The notes under the pieces were generated by a model, which saw only the letters and a program-made list of their open reading frames with translations, ran no database searches and was not told the DNA's origin. This document shows positions 34,712 to 42,843 of a stretch of DNA of 44,620 nt, one piece after another. A program made the position numbers and the translations under genes. How positions within the stretch are numbered: the first letter of the stretch is position 1; each line of letters begins with the position of its first letter. Source of the stretch: CAYXVU01 sp964468725 (GTDB lineage Bacteria; Acidobacteriota; Blastocatellia; UBA7656); contig CAYXVU010000016.1 in assembly GCA_964468725.1 (NCBI GenBank), forward strand, positions 1 to 44,620. The letters run 5' to 3'.

Positions 34712-35302
34712 ATGAAGCTGATCGTCGGTTTAGGAAATCCGGGAGCGCCCTACGAGGAGACCCGTCACAACATCGGGTTTATGCTCATTGACAGACTGTT
34801 TGCTCGTGCCCGCGGACGACGCTTCCGAGCCGAGGCGCAAGCGCTGGTCGCAGAGATCGAGGTGGCAGGCGAACGGGTGATGCTCGTCAAACCACAGACC
34901 TTTATGAACCTGAGCGGCGATGCAGTGCGTTCGTTGCTCGCTCAGTACGGCGAAGGCAACGCCCGCTACTTGCTGGTCGCTTGTGATGATGTAGCATTGC
35001 CGTTCGGGATGATTCGGGTCAGGGGTCGCGGCAGCGCCGGAGGGCAAAAAGGGTTGCAGTCCATTATCAATCGGTTGGGCACGCAGGAGTTTGCACGCCT
35101 GCGCCTCGGCATCAAACCCGATCATCCGATTGCCAACCTGCCGGATTTCGTGCTCTCAAAGATTCCTAAGCGCGAGCGCGAACGGCTGGACATGATGTTG
35201 GAACGGGCTGCCGAAGCGGTCGGAGTCGTGATCAAGGATGGTGTAGAGCGCGCGATGGCGCTTTTCAACGAGCGGGTGAAAACCGTGACAAGTGACGAGT
35301 GA
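34712..35302 (+). CDS. pth: Peptidyl-tRNA hydrolase
   Basis: A 196-residue peptidyl-tRNA hydrolase, which frees tRNA from peptidyl-tRNAs dropped by the ribosome. Diagnostic residues are GLGNPGAPYEETRHNIGFMLID (catalytic His near residue 21), KPQTFMNLSGDAV (Asn near 68), and DDVALPFGMIRVRGRGSAGGQKGLQSI (Asp and the substrate loop). Length is normal. The start is fixed by the family N-terminus, but there is no Shine-Dalgarno motif: four CGACGGA repeats fill the 28 bases directly before the ATG. Translation may be coupled to rplY or use a leaderless-like mechanism. The 183-base gap to rpsF holds only degenerate GTGACGA-type repeats near 35285-35360. Confidence 0.95.
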   Translation: MKLIVGLGNPGAPYEETRHNIGFMLIDRLFARARGRRFRAEAQALVAEIEVAGERVMLVKPQTFMNLSGDAVRSLLAQYGEGNARYLLVACDDVALPFGMIRVRGRGSAGGQKGLQSIINRLGTQEFARLRLGIKPDHPIANLPDFVLSKIPKRERERLDMMLERAAEAVGVVIKDGVERAMALFNERVKTVTSDE

Positions 35303-35485
35303 TAGACGCCAGTCTCGTGATCGCTTTACTGCTCACGGGTTACGCGCCACTCATCACCTTTGGTGGTTCTTTCTCAATGAGGTTCGTATAGGAATCTCCT
35401 TGCTCCGATGAACGAGCAGCGGGGCGAAATTGTGGTCGGGCGATGCGTCCGGCCAGCGCAAATCCATAAGGAGGATCGTTTGAGA

Positions 35486-35899
35486 ATGAGAGTATATGAA
35501 GTTCTGTTCATTATCGCTCCCGGTACGGAAGAGAGCGAGATAGAAGCGCTCATTACGCAGATGAGCGACGTCGTTACCAACCAAGGGGCGACGATTACAA
35601 AAGTGGATCGCATGGGTCGCCGCCGACTCGCCTACCCGATTCAAAAATTCAGCGAAGGACATTACGTCGTCTTAACCGTCGAAGGCAGCGGCGCGGAGAT
35701 TGCCGAAGTCGAGCGTCGTATGCGCGTCGTTGATGCGATCATTCGCTACCTGACGGTGCGGATTGATGAAGACCTCAAACGCGCCGAGAAGATGAAATCG
35801 CGGCGCGCCAAACGGCTGGCGGCCAGAGCCGGAGTCGGCGGGCGCGGACAAAAAGAGCGCACCGCCCGCGATCAGGGTGATACGGAAGAGGAGGATTAG
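35486..35899 (+). CDS. rpsF: 30S ribosomal protein S6
   Basis: A 137-residue S6. The fold is read in MRVYEVLFIIAPGTEESEIEALI, TITKVDRMGRRRLAYPIQKFSEGHYVVLTVEG and RRMRVVDAIIRYLTVRIDED. A basic/acidic tail (RRAKRLAARAGVGGRG, TEEED) extends the normal length. AAGGAGG lies twelve bases before this ATG and about five bases before a TTG at 35480, which would add MR; the ATG matches the family start. It begins the S6-S18-L9 group, followed by rpsR two bases later. S6 and S18 bind together in the platform of the small subunit. Confidence 0.95.
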   Translation: MRVYEVLFIIAPGTEESEIEALITQMSDVVTNQGATITKVDRMGRRRLAYPIQKFSEGHYVVLTVEGSGAEIAEVERRMRVVDAIIRYLTVRIDEDLKRAEKMKSRRAKRLAARAGVGGRGQKERTARDQGDTEEED

Positions 35900-35901
35900 G
35901 A

Positions 35902-36171
35902 ATGAGCAATGAGAATCGTGAAGAGCGCGGCGGCAAGCCGGGCGGCGGACAACGTCGCTATGTGCGCCCGCGTAAAAGCTGCAAATTGTGTCAGGACAAA
36001 ATCTATTATGTAGATTACAAAGACACCAGGCTGTTGATGGGCTTTGTACCCGAACGCGGCAAAATCCAACCGCGCCGCATTTCGGGCACTTGTGCGCCCT
36101 GTCAACGCATCATTGCCCGCGCGATCAAGCGCGCCCGCAACGCAGCATTGCTGCCGTTTGCGACCGACTAA
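35902..36171 (+). CDS. rpsR: 30S ribosomal protein S18 (zinc-binding form)
   Basis: An 89-residue S18. The RKSCKLCQDKIYYVDYKD and GTCAPCQRIIARAIKRARNAALLPF segments are the conserved core. The two CxxC pairs (CKLC and CAPC) mark the zinc-binding form, replaced in many species by cysteine-free copies under zinc shortage. It starts two bases after the rpsF stop with GAGGAGGA as ribosome site, so it is translationally coupled. A glycine-rich, basic N-terminus (EERGGKPGGGQRRYVRPRK) precedes the core. Confidence 0.96.
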   Translation: MSNENREERGGKPGGGQRRYVRPRKSCKLCQDKIYYVDYKDTRLLMGFVPERGKIQPRRISGTCAPCQRIIARAIKRARNAALLPFATD

Positions 36172-36173
36172 TT

Positions 36174-36247
36174 CGGTTGCCGGTTTCGGTTATCGGCTGT
36201 CGGTTGAGCGACGCGGCTCCCGACAACCGTGAGCCGCAGACCGACAA
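36174..36247. repeat. Heptamer repeat tract before rplI
   Basis: CGGTTGCCGGTTTCGGTTAT and CGGCTGTCGGTTG on one side and CCCGACAACCG and CCGACAATTG on the other. The two halves are in opposite orientation and could fold into a hairpin between rpsR and rplI, with the rplI ribosome site (AGAGGAAG) following directly. Confidence 0.6.
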
Positions 36248-36270
36248 TTGCTATATAGAGGAAGAAACCG

Positions 36271-36858
36271 ATGGCACACATAGATGTATTACTTTGCGAA
36301 GATGTCGAACATCTCGGACAGCGCGGTCAAGTCGTTCGCGTGCGTGCGGGCTATGGCCGAAACTACCTGTTGCCGCAAGGGCTGGCGATCTCTGCCACCG
36401 CCGGTAACAAGCGATTGATCGAAGAGCAACGACGCGTATTGGCCAAACGCGAAGAGCGCGAGAAGACCGCTGCTCAAGGCGAATCGGCAAAACTCGACGG
36501 TTTGCAACTGCGCTTTGACCGGCGCGTTGGCGAACACGGTCTGTTGTACGGCTCGGTTACGGTGCTCGATATTGCCGAAGCTCTCAAAGAGAGAGGCTTC
36601 GAGGTCGAACGCCGCCGCATTGGCTTGCGCGATCACATTAAAGAGGTTGGCGATTACGATATCGTCATCAAACTGCATCGTGATGTGACGCCGACGATCA
36701 AAGTTTTGGTGCGCAAAGAGGGCGAGGCGGATGAAGCGCCTGCCGCAGAAGTGGCTTTGGAAGCCGATTCGGCAGCCGTCGAAACGATCAGCGACGTTCC
36801 GGCAGGCGAGGCCGACGAGGCTGCCGCGACCGCAGATGCGCCGCCTGCAGAAGAATAA
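36271..36858 (+). CDS. rplI: 50S ribosomal protein L9
   Basis: A 195-residue L9. The N-terminal domain (DVLLCEDVEHLGQRGQVVRVRAGYGRNYLLPQGLA) and the connecting helix with the C-terminal domain (VGEHGLLYGSVTVLDIAEALKERGFEVERRRIGLRDHIKEVGDYDIVIKLHRDVTPTIKVLV) are intact. The last 45 or so residues, after VRKEG, are an Ala/Glu/Asp-rich tail, longer than usual (about 150 in E. coli). A good site (AGAGGAAG) precedes the ATG. The long hairpin at 36871-36903 follows, so the S6-S18-L9 transcript probably ends there. Confidence 0.95.
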   Translation: MAHIDVLLCEDVEHLGQRGQVVRVRAGYGRNYLLPQGLAISATAGNKRLIEEQRRVLAKREEREKTAAQGESAKLDGLQLRFDRRVGEHGLLYGSVTVLDIAEALKERGFEVERRRIGLRDHIKEVGDYDIVIKLHRDVTPTIKVLVRKEGEADEAPAAEVALEADSAAVETISDVPAGEADEAAATADAPPAEE

Positions 36859-36870
36859 CTTGCCGGTTGA

Positions 36871-36903
36871 CCGAAAGAGAGAAAAATCTTTTCTCTCTTT
36901 CGG
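36871..36903 (+). terminator. Terminator-like hairpin after rplI
   Basis: CCGAAAGAGAGAAAA and TTTTCTCTCTTTCGG pair perfectly over 15 bases around a three-base loop, 13 bases after the rplI stop. No clear T-run follows, but the U-rich 3' arm is itself favourable for release. Confidence 0.7.
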
Positions 36904-37075
36904 CTTCTACCTAGACCCGCGTCAGGCTCTTTGCTATCATCGCGCACGGATGTGGAAATCGCAGTACGGGTTTTGAGTTCGTGTTGTGAAGCAGCTATTT
37001 TCCATTCCTATCATTTTACCTTGCAGACGTTGGCTCATTGTTGGTGTGCCCGCAAACACACCGGAATCTTGACCT

Positions 37076-38419
37076 ATGTCACGAGCAGCGCAGGGCGACC
37101 CATTTTTCGAAAAAGGGCTGCCGTCCAATCCCGAAGCAGAGCGTTCCATCCTCGGCGCGATCTTCCTCGACAACTCCGTCTGTTACCAAGCCATCGAATT
37201 GCTGCGCCGTGACGACTTCTTTCTCGATGCGCATCGGCGCATCTATGATCGGATGATTGCGCTGACCGAGCGCGGCGCGCCCATTGACATCATCACCCTG
37301 TCGAACGAACTGCGCGCGGCGGGCGAGTTCGAGCAGATCGGCGGCGCCACCTATCTCGCCTCGCTCGTAGACGGCGTGCCGCGCACCGACACCATTGAAC
37401 CCTACGCGCAGATTCTCAAAAAGAAAGCCATGCTGCGCCGCTTGATTACGGCTTCGAATCAGATCATCGCGCGCGCCTTCGATGAAGAAGAAGACCCTTC
37501 GATCATCGTTGACGAAGCCGAGCAGATGATCTTTCAAATTGCCGAAGACCGCGTGCGACAGGGCTTTCAATACATTGGCGATGTGGCACAGCGACAGTTG
37601 GAAGAGATCGAGCAGATGGCCGGACGCCCGGAGATGATTACCGGCGTGCCCACAGGATTCACCGATTTCGATCAGATGACATCGGGGTTGCAACGACAAG
37701 ACTTGGTCATCATCGCCGCCCGCCCGTCTATGGGAAAGACGGCTATGGCGCTCAATATGGCGCAATATGCGGCGAAGAATGGCAACACCGTCGGCATCTT
37801 CAGTTTAGAGATGTCCGCCGAACAACTGGTCTCGCGCCTGCTCTGTTCCGAAGCGCGCGTAGATGCGCACCGCTTTCGCACCGGCTACCTCAACCGCGAA
37901 GAATGGGCGCGGCTGGCCGATGCTTTGCGCAGGCTGACCGAGACGCAGATCTATATTGATGACACGGCGGGCGTCGGCGTGTTGGAGATGCGCGCCAAAA
38001 GCCGTCGCCTGAAAGCCGAACACGGACTCGACCTGCTCATCGTGGACTACTTGCAACTGATGTCGGGGCGCGGACGCATTGAGTCGCGGCAGCAAGAGGT
38101 CTCGCAAATCTCGCGCGAGTTGAAAGGGTTGGCTAAAGAGATTGACGTGCCGGTGCTCGCGTTGTCGCAACTCTCACGCGCCCCCGAAACCCGCAGCGAC
38201 CACCGCCCGCAGTTGAGCGACCTGCGCGAAAGCGGTTCCATCGAGCAAGATAGCGATGTCGTCTGTTTCATCTATCGGGATGAGGTCTACAATCAGACAG
38301 ATGAGAATCGCGGCACGGCGGAATTGATTATCGGCAAGCAGCGCAACGGCCCGACCGGGACAGTGAATCTGGCATTCCTCAGAGAGTTCACGCGCTTCGA
38401 AAATATGTGGCGCGAATGA
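37076..38419 (+). CDS. dnaB: Replicative DNA helicase
   Basis: A 447-residue DnaB, the hexameric 5'-3' helicase of the replication fork. The N-terminal dimerisation domain (LPSNPEAERSILGAIFLDN, YLASLVDGVPRT) joins a RecA-like ATPase: Walker A ARPSMGKTAMALNMA (about residues 213-227), EMSAEQLVSRLLCSEA, Walker B LLIVDYLQLMSG, and QISRELKGLAKEIDVPVLALSQLSR. No intein is present. The start is placed by homology; no clear Shine-Dalgarno lies upstream. It normally precedes alr in many bacteria, but here the restriction-modification island separates them. Confidence 0.96.
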   Translation: MSRAAQGDPFFEKGLPSNPEAERSILGAIFLDNSVCYQAIELLRRDDFFLDAHRRIYDRMIALTERGAPIDIITLSNELRAAGEFEQIGGATYLASLVDGVPRTDTIEPYAQILKKKAMLRRLITASNQIIARAFDEEEDPSIIVDEAEQMIFQIAEDRVRQGFQYIGDVAQRQLEEIEQMAGRPEMITGVPTGFTDFDQMTSGLQRQDLVIIAARPSMGKTAMALNMAQYAAKNGNTVGIFSLEMSAEQLVSRLLCSEARVDAHRFRTGYLNREEWARLADALRRLTETQIYIDDTAGVGVLEMRAKSRRLKAEHGLDLLIVDYLQLMSGRGRIESRQQEVSQISRELKGLAKEIDVPVLALSQLSRAPETRSDHRPQLSDLRESGSIEQDSDVVCFIYRDEVYNQTDENRGTAELIIGKQRNGPTGTVNLAFLREFTRFENMWRE

Positions 38420-38594
38420 GGCTGGGCGAATGAAGGGATGATCAGCAGAAAGGGAACTAATCCCTTGCAACTCACCTGCCCCGCTGTTTGTTGGAAATGC
38501 GCAAAATAGCAGGCTTGAGATTATGAATCAGATAACCTAGATTTTTACGGCACGAAAATGACAAAAACTGAATTTGAAGGTTAAAGGACAAGAG

Positions 38595-39803
38595 GTGACT
38601 AGCTCAACAATATTGGCACAAGACAGACTTGATGTTAGAGAGAAATCCAGGTCTAACTTATTTAACTGGCGAGGGCAATTCACGCCTCAATTTGTTGACT
38701 ATGTGCTTGATCATTTTGCTAGGCCAGACAATGTAGTGATGGATCCTTTCTCTGGAAGCGGCACAGTTCTTCAAGAGTGCTCGACTAAACTTATGCCCAG
38801 CTATGGTTTTGAAATTAATCCGGCAGCCTATGCTATGTCGAAGTTTTTTACCTTTGCAAATATACCTTTCTCAGAAAGAGAATCCATTCTTTCAGAGTTG
38901 GAAAAGAAACTGATCAAAACGATTGCTGATTTCGGAGATCTGCCACTTCTACAAGATGGCGGTGAATTTCGTAGCCGGTATAAAAACCTCATCGATTTTT
39001 CTAAAGAGTTGTTGTCGAGTATCACAAATAAGCATGAGAAGATTCTTGCTATTAACTTGCTTTTCATTGCAGAGGATAGAGCTAAAGCCAGCCTAGACAC
39101 GACAATCTTGTGCGCCTTTCATTATTTGAGAAAATCGGCCTTGTCTTTGCCGTATACTGAAAGACTAATTCACGCACAACTGAGAGACGCTCGGACGGTA
39201 GATAAGTACTGTCCGGCAAGAGTGGACACCTTGTTTACTAGTCCGCCTTACATAAACGTTTTTAATTATCATCAAAACCATCGAGCTATTTTGGAGGCGC
39301 TTGGTTGGAATATCCTAAAAGTGGCGCAAAGCGAAATCGGTTCAAATAGAAAGAATCGCGGTAACAGGTTCCGAACGGTTATTCAATACTGCCTGGATAT
39401 GGAACAAGCATTGAGAAGTTTTTGGCGTTCCCTCAATTTTGACGGAGTCATAATCCTCATAGTTGGGCGCGAATCCAACGTTAGAAAGACGGCATTTTAC
39501 AACGGAGCAATCATAAGAGAATTGATGATTCGTTTGGCTGGGTTCAAAGAAATTACGAACTACGAGAGGAAATTCACAAACAGATTCGGGCTTGATATTA
39601 AGGAGGACATAATCATTTCCCGAAAAACGGATTCGCTTTCGTCCGAATCTCGCGCAAAGGAGATTGCACTTAAGCATCTCGAAACCGCTTTGCCTGGAAC
39701 TGTTGGTGATATAAGAATGGATATTCAAGATGCAATTGAGAATCTTGATGATGTTGAACAATCCCCATTATTTGACGTGAAAGAAATATTCTCTAATGCC
39801 TAG
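38595..39803 (+). CDS. Site-specific DNA methyltransferase of the type II island
   Basis: A 402-residue DNA amino-methyltransferase (N6-adenine or N4-cytosine). AdoMet-binding motif I is VMDPFSGSGTVLQE (about residues 47-60) and the catalytic motif IV is TLFTSPPYINVFNYH (about 210-225). The frame is open to a TTG at 38574, but AAAGGA precedes the GTG at 38595 by six bases. Removing one T at 38573-38575 would instead join it to an ATG at 38558 and give MTKTELKVKGQEVTSST, a natural-looking N-terminus; as read, that ATG stops after eight codons. It overlaps the endonuclease gene by eight bases. Base composition is much more AT-rich than the flanking genes, a sign of transfer. Confidence 0.86.
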   Translation: MTSSTILAQDRLDVREKSRSNLFNWRGQFTPQFVDYVLDHFARPDNVVMDPFSGSGTVLQECSTKLMPSYGFEINPAAYAMSKFFTFANIPFSERESILSELEKKLIKTIADFGDLPLLQDGGEFRSRYKNLIDFSKELLSSITNKHEKILAINLLFIAEDRAKASLDTTILCAFHYLRKSALSLPYTERLIHAQLRDARTVDKYCPARVDTLFTSPPYINVFNYHQNHRAILEALGWNILKVAQSEIGSNRKNRGNRFRTVIQYCLDMEQALRSFWRSLNFDGVIILIVGRESNVRKTAFYNGAIIRELMIRLAGFKEITNYERKFTNRFGLDIKEDIIISRKTDSLSSESRAKEIALKHLETALPGTVGDIRMDIQDAIENLDDVEQSPLFDVKEIFSNA

Positions 39804-40686
39804 AACGCCTCACAAAGAGAAACTACTGGCTGCGATAGCAAACCCAAAATGTTCGGATGATGTGGCGATCCTTCGACAGGCAGAGCAGTCTTATCTGAAT
39901 TGGATTGAAGCCATGCAAGCATTAACTTCAACCGGTAAACAAAAGGCCGAAGACTTAACGAGGCTATTGAATCAATACAAGGACACTCTGGAAGTTGAAA
40001 TCATTGCGCGTCAAGGCTCGGCCTTTCTGAAGAGGCAGAAAGGTCAACTGAAACTCGATAATTCTATAATGGAAGAGTTTCTTATTCATCTAATTGAGCC
40101 TTTCGTTCTTTCCGGTTTGCCGGACTTTGATCTTGAAGCTGGGCCTCAAACAGCTTTTATGTCGCTGTCGTTCTTGCCCGCTACGATCTCAAGCTTAGAT
40201 CAAAAGCCTGAAGTCGTCTTGAAGCTCAAAGATCAAGATTTTGCAATCGGCACAACTATACATTACAAATTTTCACCGGACTCCGGTTTTGTCGCTTCTA
40301 AGACAACGCAGGGAAGGTTGTATTTGGCTGTAGTAGCCGCCGAGTGCAAAATGAATTTCGATAAGACTATGTTTCAAGAATGCGCTGGCACAGCCTCGCG
40401 GCTGAAACAAGATTGTCCGCTTTCCAAATACTACGTTCTTGTCGAATACCTGGATATGGAACCAGAGGATTGTCGGTTGACAGATATTGACAATGTTTAT
40501 TTACTCCGTCACGCCAAAAGACTTCCGTTTGAAAAAAGATCAGTTTATTAAGAAGTCAAGAAGCAACATACAGAATGCCCAATAGATGGCGAAGTAATTT
40601 GGAAGTTTGCCCAAGAGATACAGAGTTTTATTGCTGCTGTTTGGTACGATCCTGATGAAGCATTAAGACGGGGATCGTTTGTTTAG
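39796..40686 (+). pseudogene. Bpu10I-like type II restriction endonuclease, interrupted by an in-frame stop
   Basis: The first 251 codons run to a TAA at 40549-40551. The same frame then continues for 44 more codons without a stop (GEVIWKFAQEIQSFIAAVWY and DPDEALRRGSFV), ending at TAG 40684-40686. That tail has the sequence character expected for this family, so the full protein was about 295 residues. The family call, restriction endonuclease Bpu10I (PF09549), rests on RQKGQLKLDNSIMEEFLIHL and the PD-(D/E)xK-like core with VVAAECKMNFDKTMFQECAG. The truncated protein keeps the catalytic core. It may be inactive, or weakly active through readthrough. The gene overlaps the methyltransferase by eight bases and shares its AT-rich composition. 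Recognition site unknown. Confidence 0.8.
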
Positions 40687-40909
40687 GAATATCTGCACAC
40701 TCGCCAAGGGGACAAATAATGTGTTCGACCGGAGTAATCCAAGCGGGTTTCTTAACGTTCCTTCAAGGTACGCGGCGGCCCGGTCAACACAGGCGATGGG
40801 ATGAAGAGATGCGGAGGGTGACAGAGAAAATAACCGGCGGCGGCCTTCTCATCCATACGGTTTAACCGCTAACCGTCAATCTTGAATGTTGCATCTTCGG
40901 CCTTCAGTT
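40687..40909. other. Spacer at the right edge of the restriction island
   Basis: No supportable gene. A 36-codon minus-strand frame (from an ATG near 40858) has no ribosome site. GC content returns to the chromosomal level within this stretch, marking the right border of the AT-rich island. Confidence 0.4.
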
Positions 40910-41010
40910 GAAAACCGGAAACCGGAAACGATAGAAACCGACACCGAACAACCAGCCACAAATGACCGACCACCAACAACGGATAGCGGACGACGGACAA
41001 CAAACGATGG
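40910..41010. repeat. Heptamer repeat tract running into the alr start region
   Basis: AAACCGACACCGAACAACCA, ACCGACCACCAACAACGGA, GCGGACGACGGACAACAAAC and neighbours form a dense tract of the AACCGAC/GACGGAC family. It extends past the first possible alr start at 40962. Confidence 0.65.
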
Positions 41011-42149
41011 GTAACCGGCCTCCGATGCGCCCGACCTGGGCGGAGATTGATCTCGGCAACTTGCGGCACAACTATCGAGTTATGCAAGCGGCGCTCGGCG
41101 CAGAGGTGCAGATGATGGCGGCGCTCAAAGCCGATGCCTATGGTCATGGTGCAATCGCCTGTGCGCGCACGTTGGCGACGGCGGGCGCAGAGTGGTTCGG
41201 TGTCGCTTTGCCGGAAGAGGGGCTGCGCTTGCGCGACGCCGGAATCGAGCAAGCGATTCTGAGCCTCGGCGGATTTTGGGAGGGGCAAGAGGCGTTTCTG
41301 CTTGCCCACAACATCACGCCGGTTATTTATCGGATTGATCTGCTGGAGCGCCTTAACGAAGCCGCACGCGCCGCCGGGCGGGTTGCTTCTTATCACCTGA
41401 AGGTAGACACAGGGCTTGGCAGGCTCGGCGTTCCATTTGCCCGATTGGAAGAGTTTCTCCGCCGCGCGATGGCGCTCAATCACGTCAAACTCGATGGTTT
41501 GATGTCGCACTTTGCGGCGGCGGATGCACCCGACCAACTCGCCTACACCGAAGAACAGATGGTGCGGTTTACGGCAGCGCTTGAGCGGGTGCACGCGCAC
41601 GGCTTTCAACCGCAGTGGATTCATCAAGCCAACAGCGCCGCCGCCCATGCCTACGCCGAAGCGCGCGGCAATCTGGTGCGGCTCGGCGGCCTGCTCTACG
41701 GCCTTTGGGGGGATTCGACGAATCCGACGATTGCGCCGCTTGATTGGCGACCGGTGCTGTCACTGCACTCGCGCATCAGTTTGTTAAAGACGGTTACAGC
41801 GGGCACGCCGCTCGGCTATGGCTGCACCTTCGTAGCCGAGCGCGACAGTCGGATTGCCACCTTGCCCATCGGGTATGAAGACGGATTGCGGCGCGGGTTG
41901 TCGAATTGCGGGCGCGTGATGGTGCGCGGTCGGTTTGCTCCCATCGTCGGGCGTGTGAGCATGGATTTGACAATTGTGGATGTGACAGAGATTGCCGGGG
42001 TGGCAATCGGTGATGAGGCGATCCTCATCGGTCGGCAGGGGAAAAACGCCATCACGGCAGAGGCGATGGCGGTGGATTTGGAAACCATCTCTTACGAAGT
42101 GACCTGCGGCATCAGCGAGCGTGTGCCGCGCGTCTACCGCAACGAGTAG
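41007..42149 (+). CDS. alr: Alanine racemase
   Basis: A PLP-dependent racemase that makes D-alanine for peptidoglycan. Seen: AEIDLGNLRHNYRVMQ, the Schiff-base lysine in MAALKADAYGHGA, VDTGLGRLGVPF, the tyrosine region CTFVAERDSRIATLPIGYEDGLRRGL, and GRVSMDLTIVDVT. The frame is open to an ATG at 40962, but the first 15 codons (TDHQQRIADDGQQT) are repeat sequence, so the start is put at 41007; 41025 is also possible. None has a clear ribosome site. In other bacteria alr commonly follows dnaB directly; here the restriction-modification island lies between. Confidence 0.93.
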   Translation: MGNRPPMRPTWAEIDLGNLRHNYRVMQAALGAEVQMMAALKADAYGHGAIACARTLATAGAEWFGVALPEEGLRLRDAGIEQAILSLGGFWEGQEAFLLAHNITPVIYRIDLLERLNEAARAAGRVASYHLKVDTGLGRLGVPFARLEEFLRRAMALNHVKLDGLMSHFAAADAPDQLAYTEEQMVRFTAALERVHAHGFQPQWIHQANSAAAHAYAEARGNLVRLGGLLYGLWGDSTNPTIAPLDWRPVLSLHSRISLLKTVTAGTPLGYGCTFVAERDSRIATLPIGYEDGLRRGLSNCGRVMVRGRFAPIVGRVSMDLTIVDVTEIAGVAIGDEAILIGRQGKNAITAEAMAVDLETISYEVTCGISERVPRVYRNE

Positions 42150-42166
42150 GGCAGCGCACGGCTGGC

Positions 42167-42757
42167 TCAACTCCCGTTTTTTCGCAACTCCATCAACACC
42201 TGTTTGGCAACCGCTTTGAGGGTTTCAAATACGCCGATGCCTTTGCTAGCGACGCCTTCGAAGATCGGCTCGCCGTTACGCGCCAACTCTTTCTTCAGAT
42301 CGTCAAACGCGATGATGTTGGGCAAATCGCGTTTGTTGAATTGCAGGGCGAGCGGAATTTTATCAAGCTCGTAACCGTGTTGTTTGAGGTTGTCTTCGAG
42401 GTTGTACATGGATTCGATATTGGCATCCATACGTTCACGCTGCGAATCGGCGACGAAGACAACGCCGTCTACGCCTTTCAAAATCAGCTTGCGGCTGGCG
42501 TCGTAGAAGACCTGTCCGGGAACGGTGTAGAGATGAAAGCGCGTCTTGAAGCCGCGAACCGTGCCGAGGTCTAGCGGCAAGAAGTCGAAAAAGAGTGTGC
42601 GGTCGGTTTCTGTCGCTAAACTGATGAGTTTGCCTTTCGACTGGGCGGCAGTCGTATCGTAAATATATTGCAGATTTGTCGTCTTACCGCCGAGACCCGG
42701 CCCGTAATAGACGATCTTGCAATTGATTTCCCGTGATGCGTAGTTTATGAACGTCAA
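42167..42757 (-). CDS. mglA: MglA-like small Ras-type GTPase
   Basis: A 196-residue MglA GTPase, which sets cell polarity and drives gliding or pilus switching in Myxococcus and related roles elsewhere. The G1 loop GPGLGGKTTN (about residues 19-28), G3 region LYTVPGQVFYDASRKLIL (about 77-94), and G4 NKRDLPNI (about 141-148) are intact, and the MglA-type TVPGQ replaces the canonical DxxG. The start is a TTG behind AAGGGAAAGAG, fixed by the family N-terminus (TFINYASREINCKIVYYG). It lies 86 bases after mglB, which encodes its GTPase-activating partner. The mglB-mglA order matches known pairs. Confidence 0.93.
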   Translation of the reverse strand: MTFINYASREINCKIVYYGPGLGGKTTNLQYIYDTTAAQSKGKLISLATETDRTLFFDFLPLDLGTVRGFKTRFHLYTVPGQVFYDASRKLILKGVDGVVFVADSQRERMDANIESMYNLEDNLKQHGYELDKIPLALQFNKRDLPNIIAFDDLKKELARNGEPIFEGVASKGIGVFETLKAVAKQVLMELRKNGS

Positions 42758-42843
42758 GGCTCTTTCCCTTATCTAAAAACCGGTGACGGTTGCTACCGGA
42801 AAAGCACCACTCAAAGAGGGGCAGGCACAAGCAATAGGCTTGC

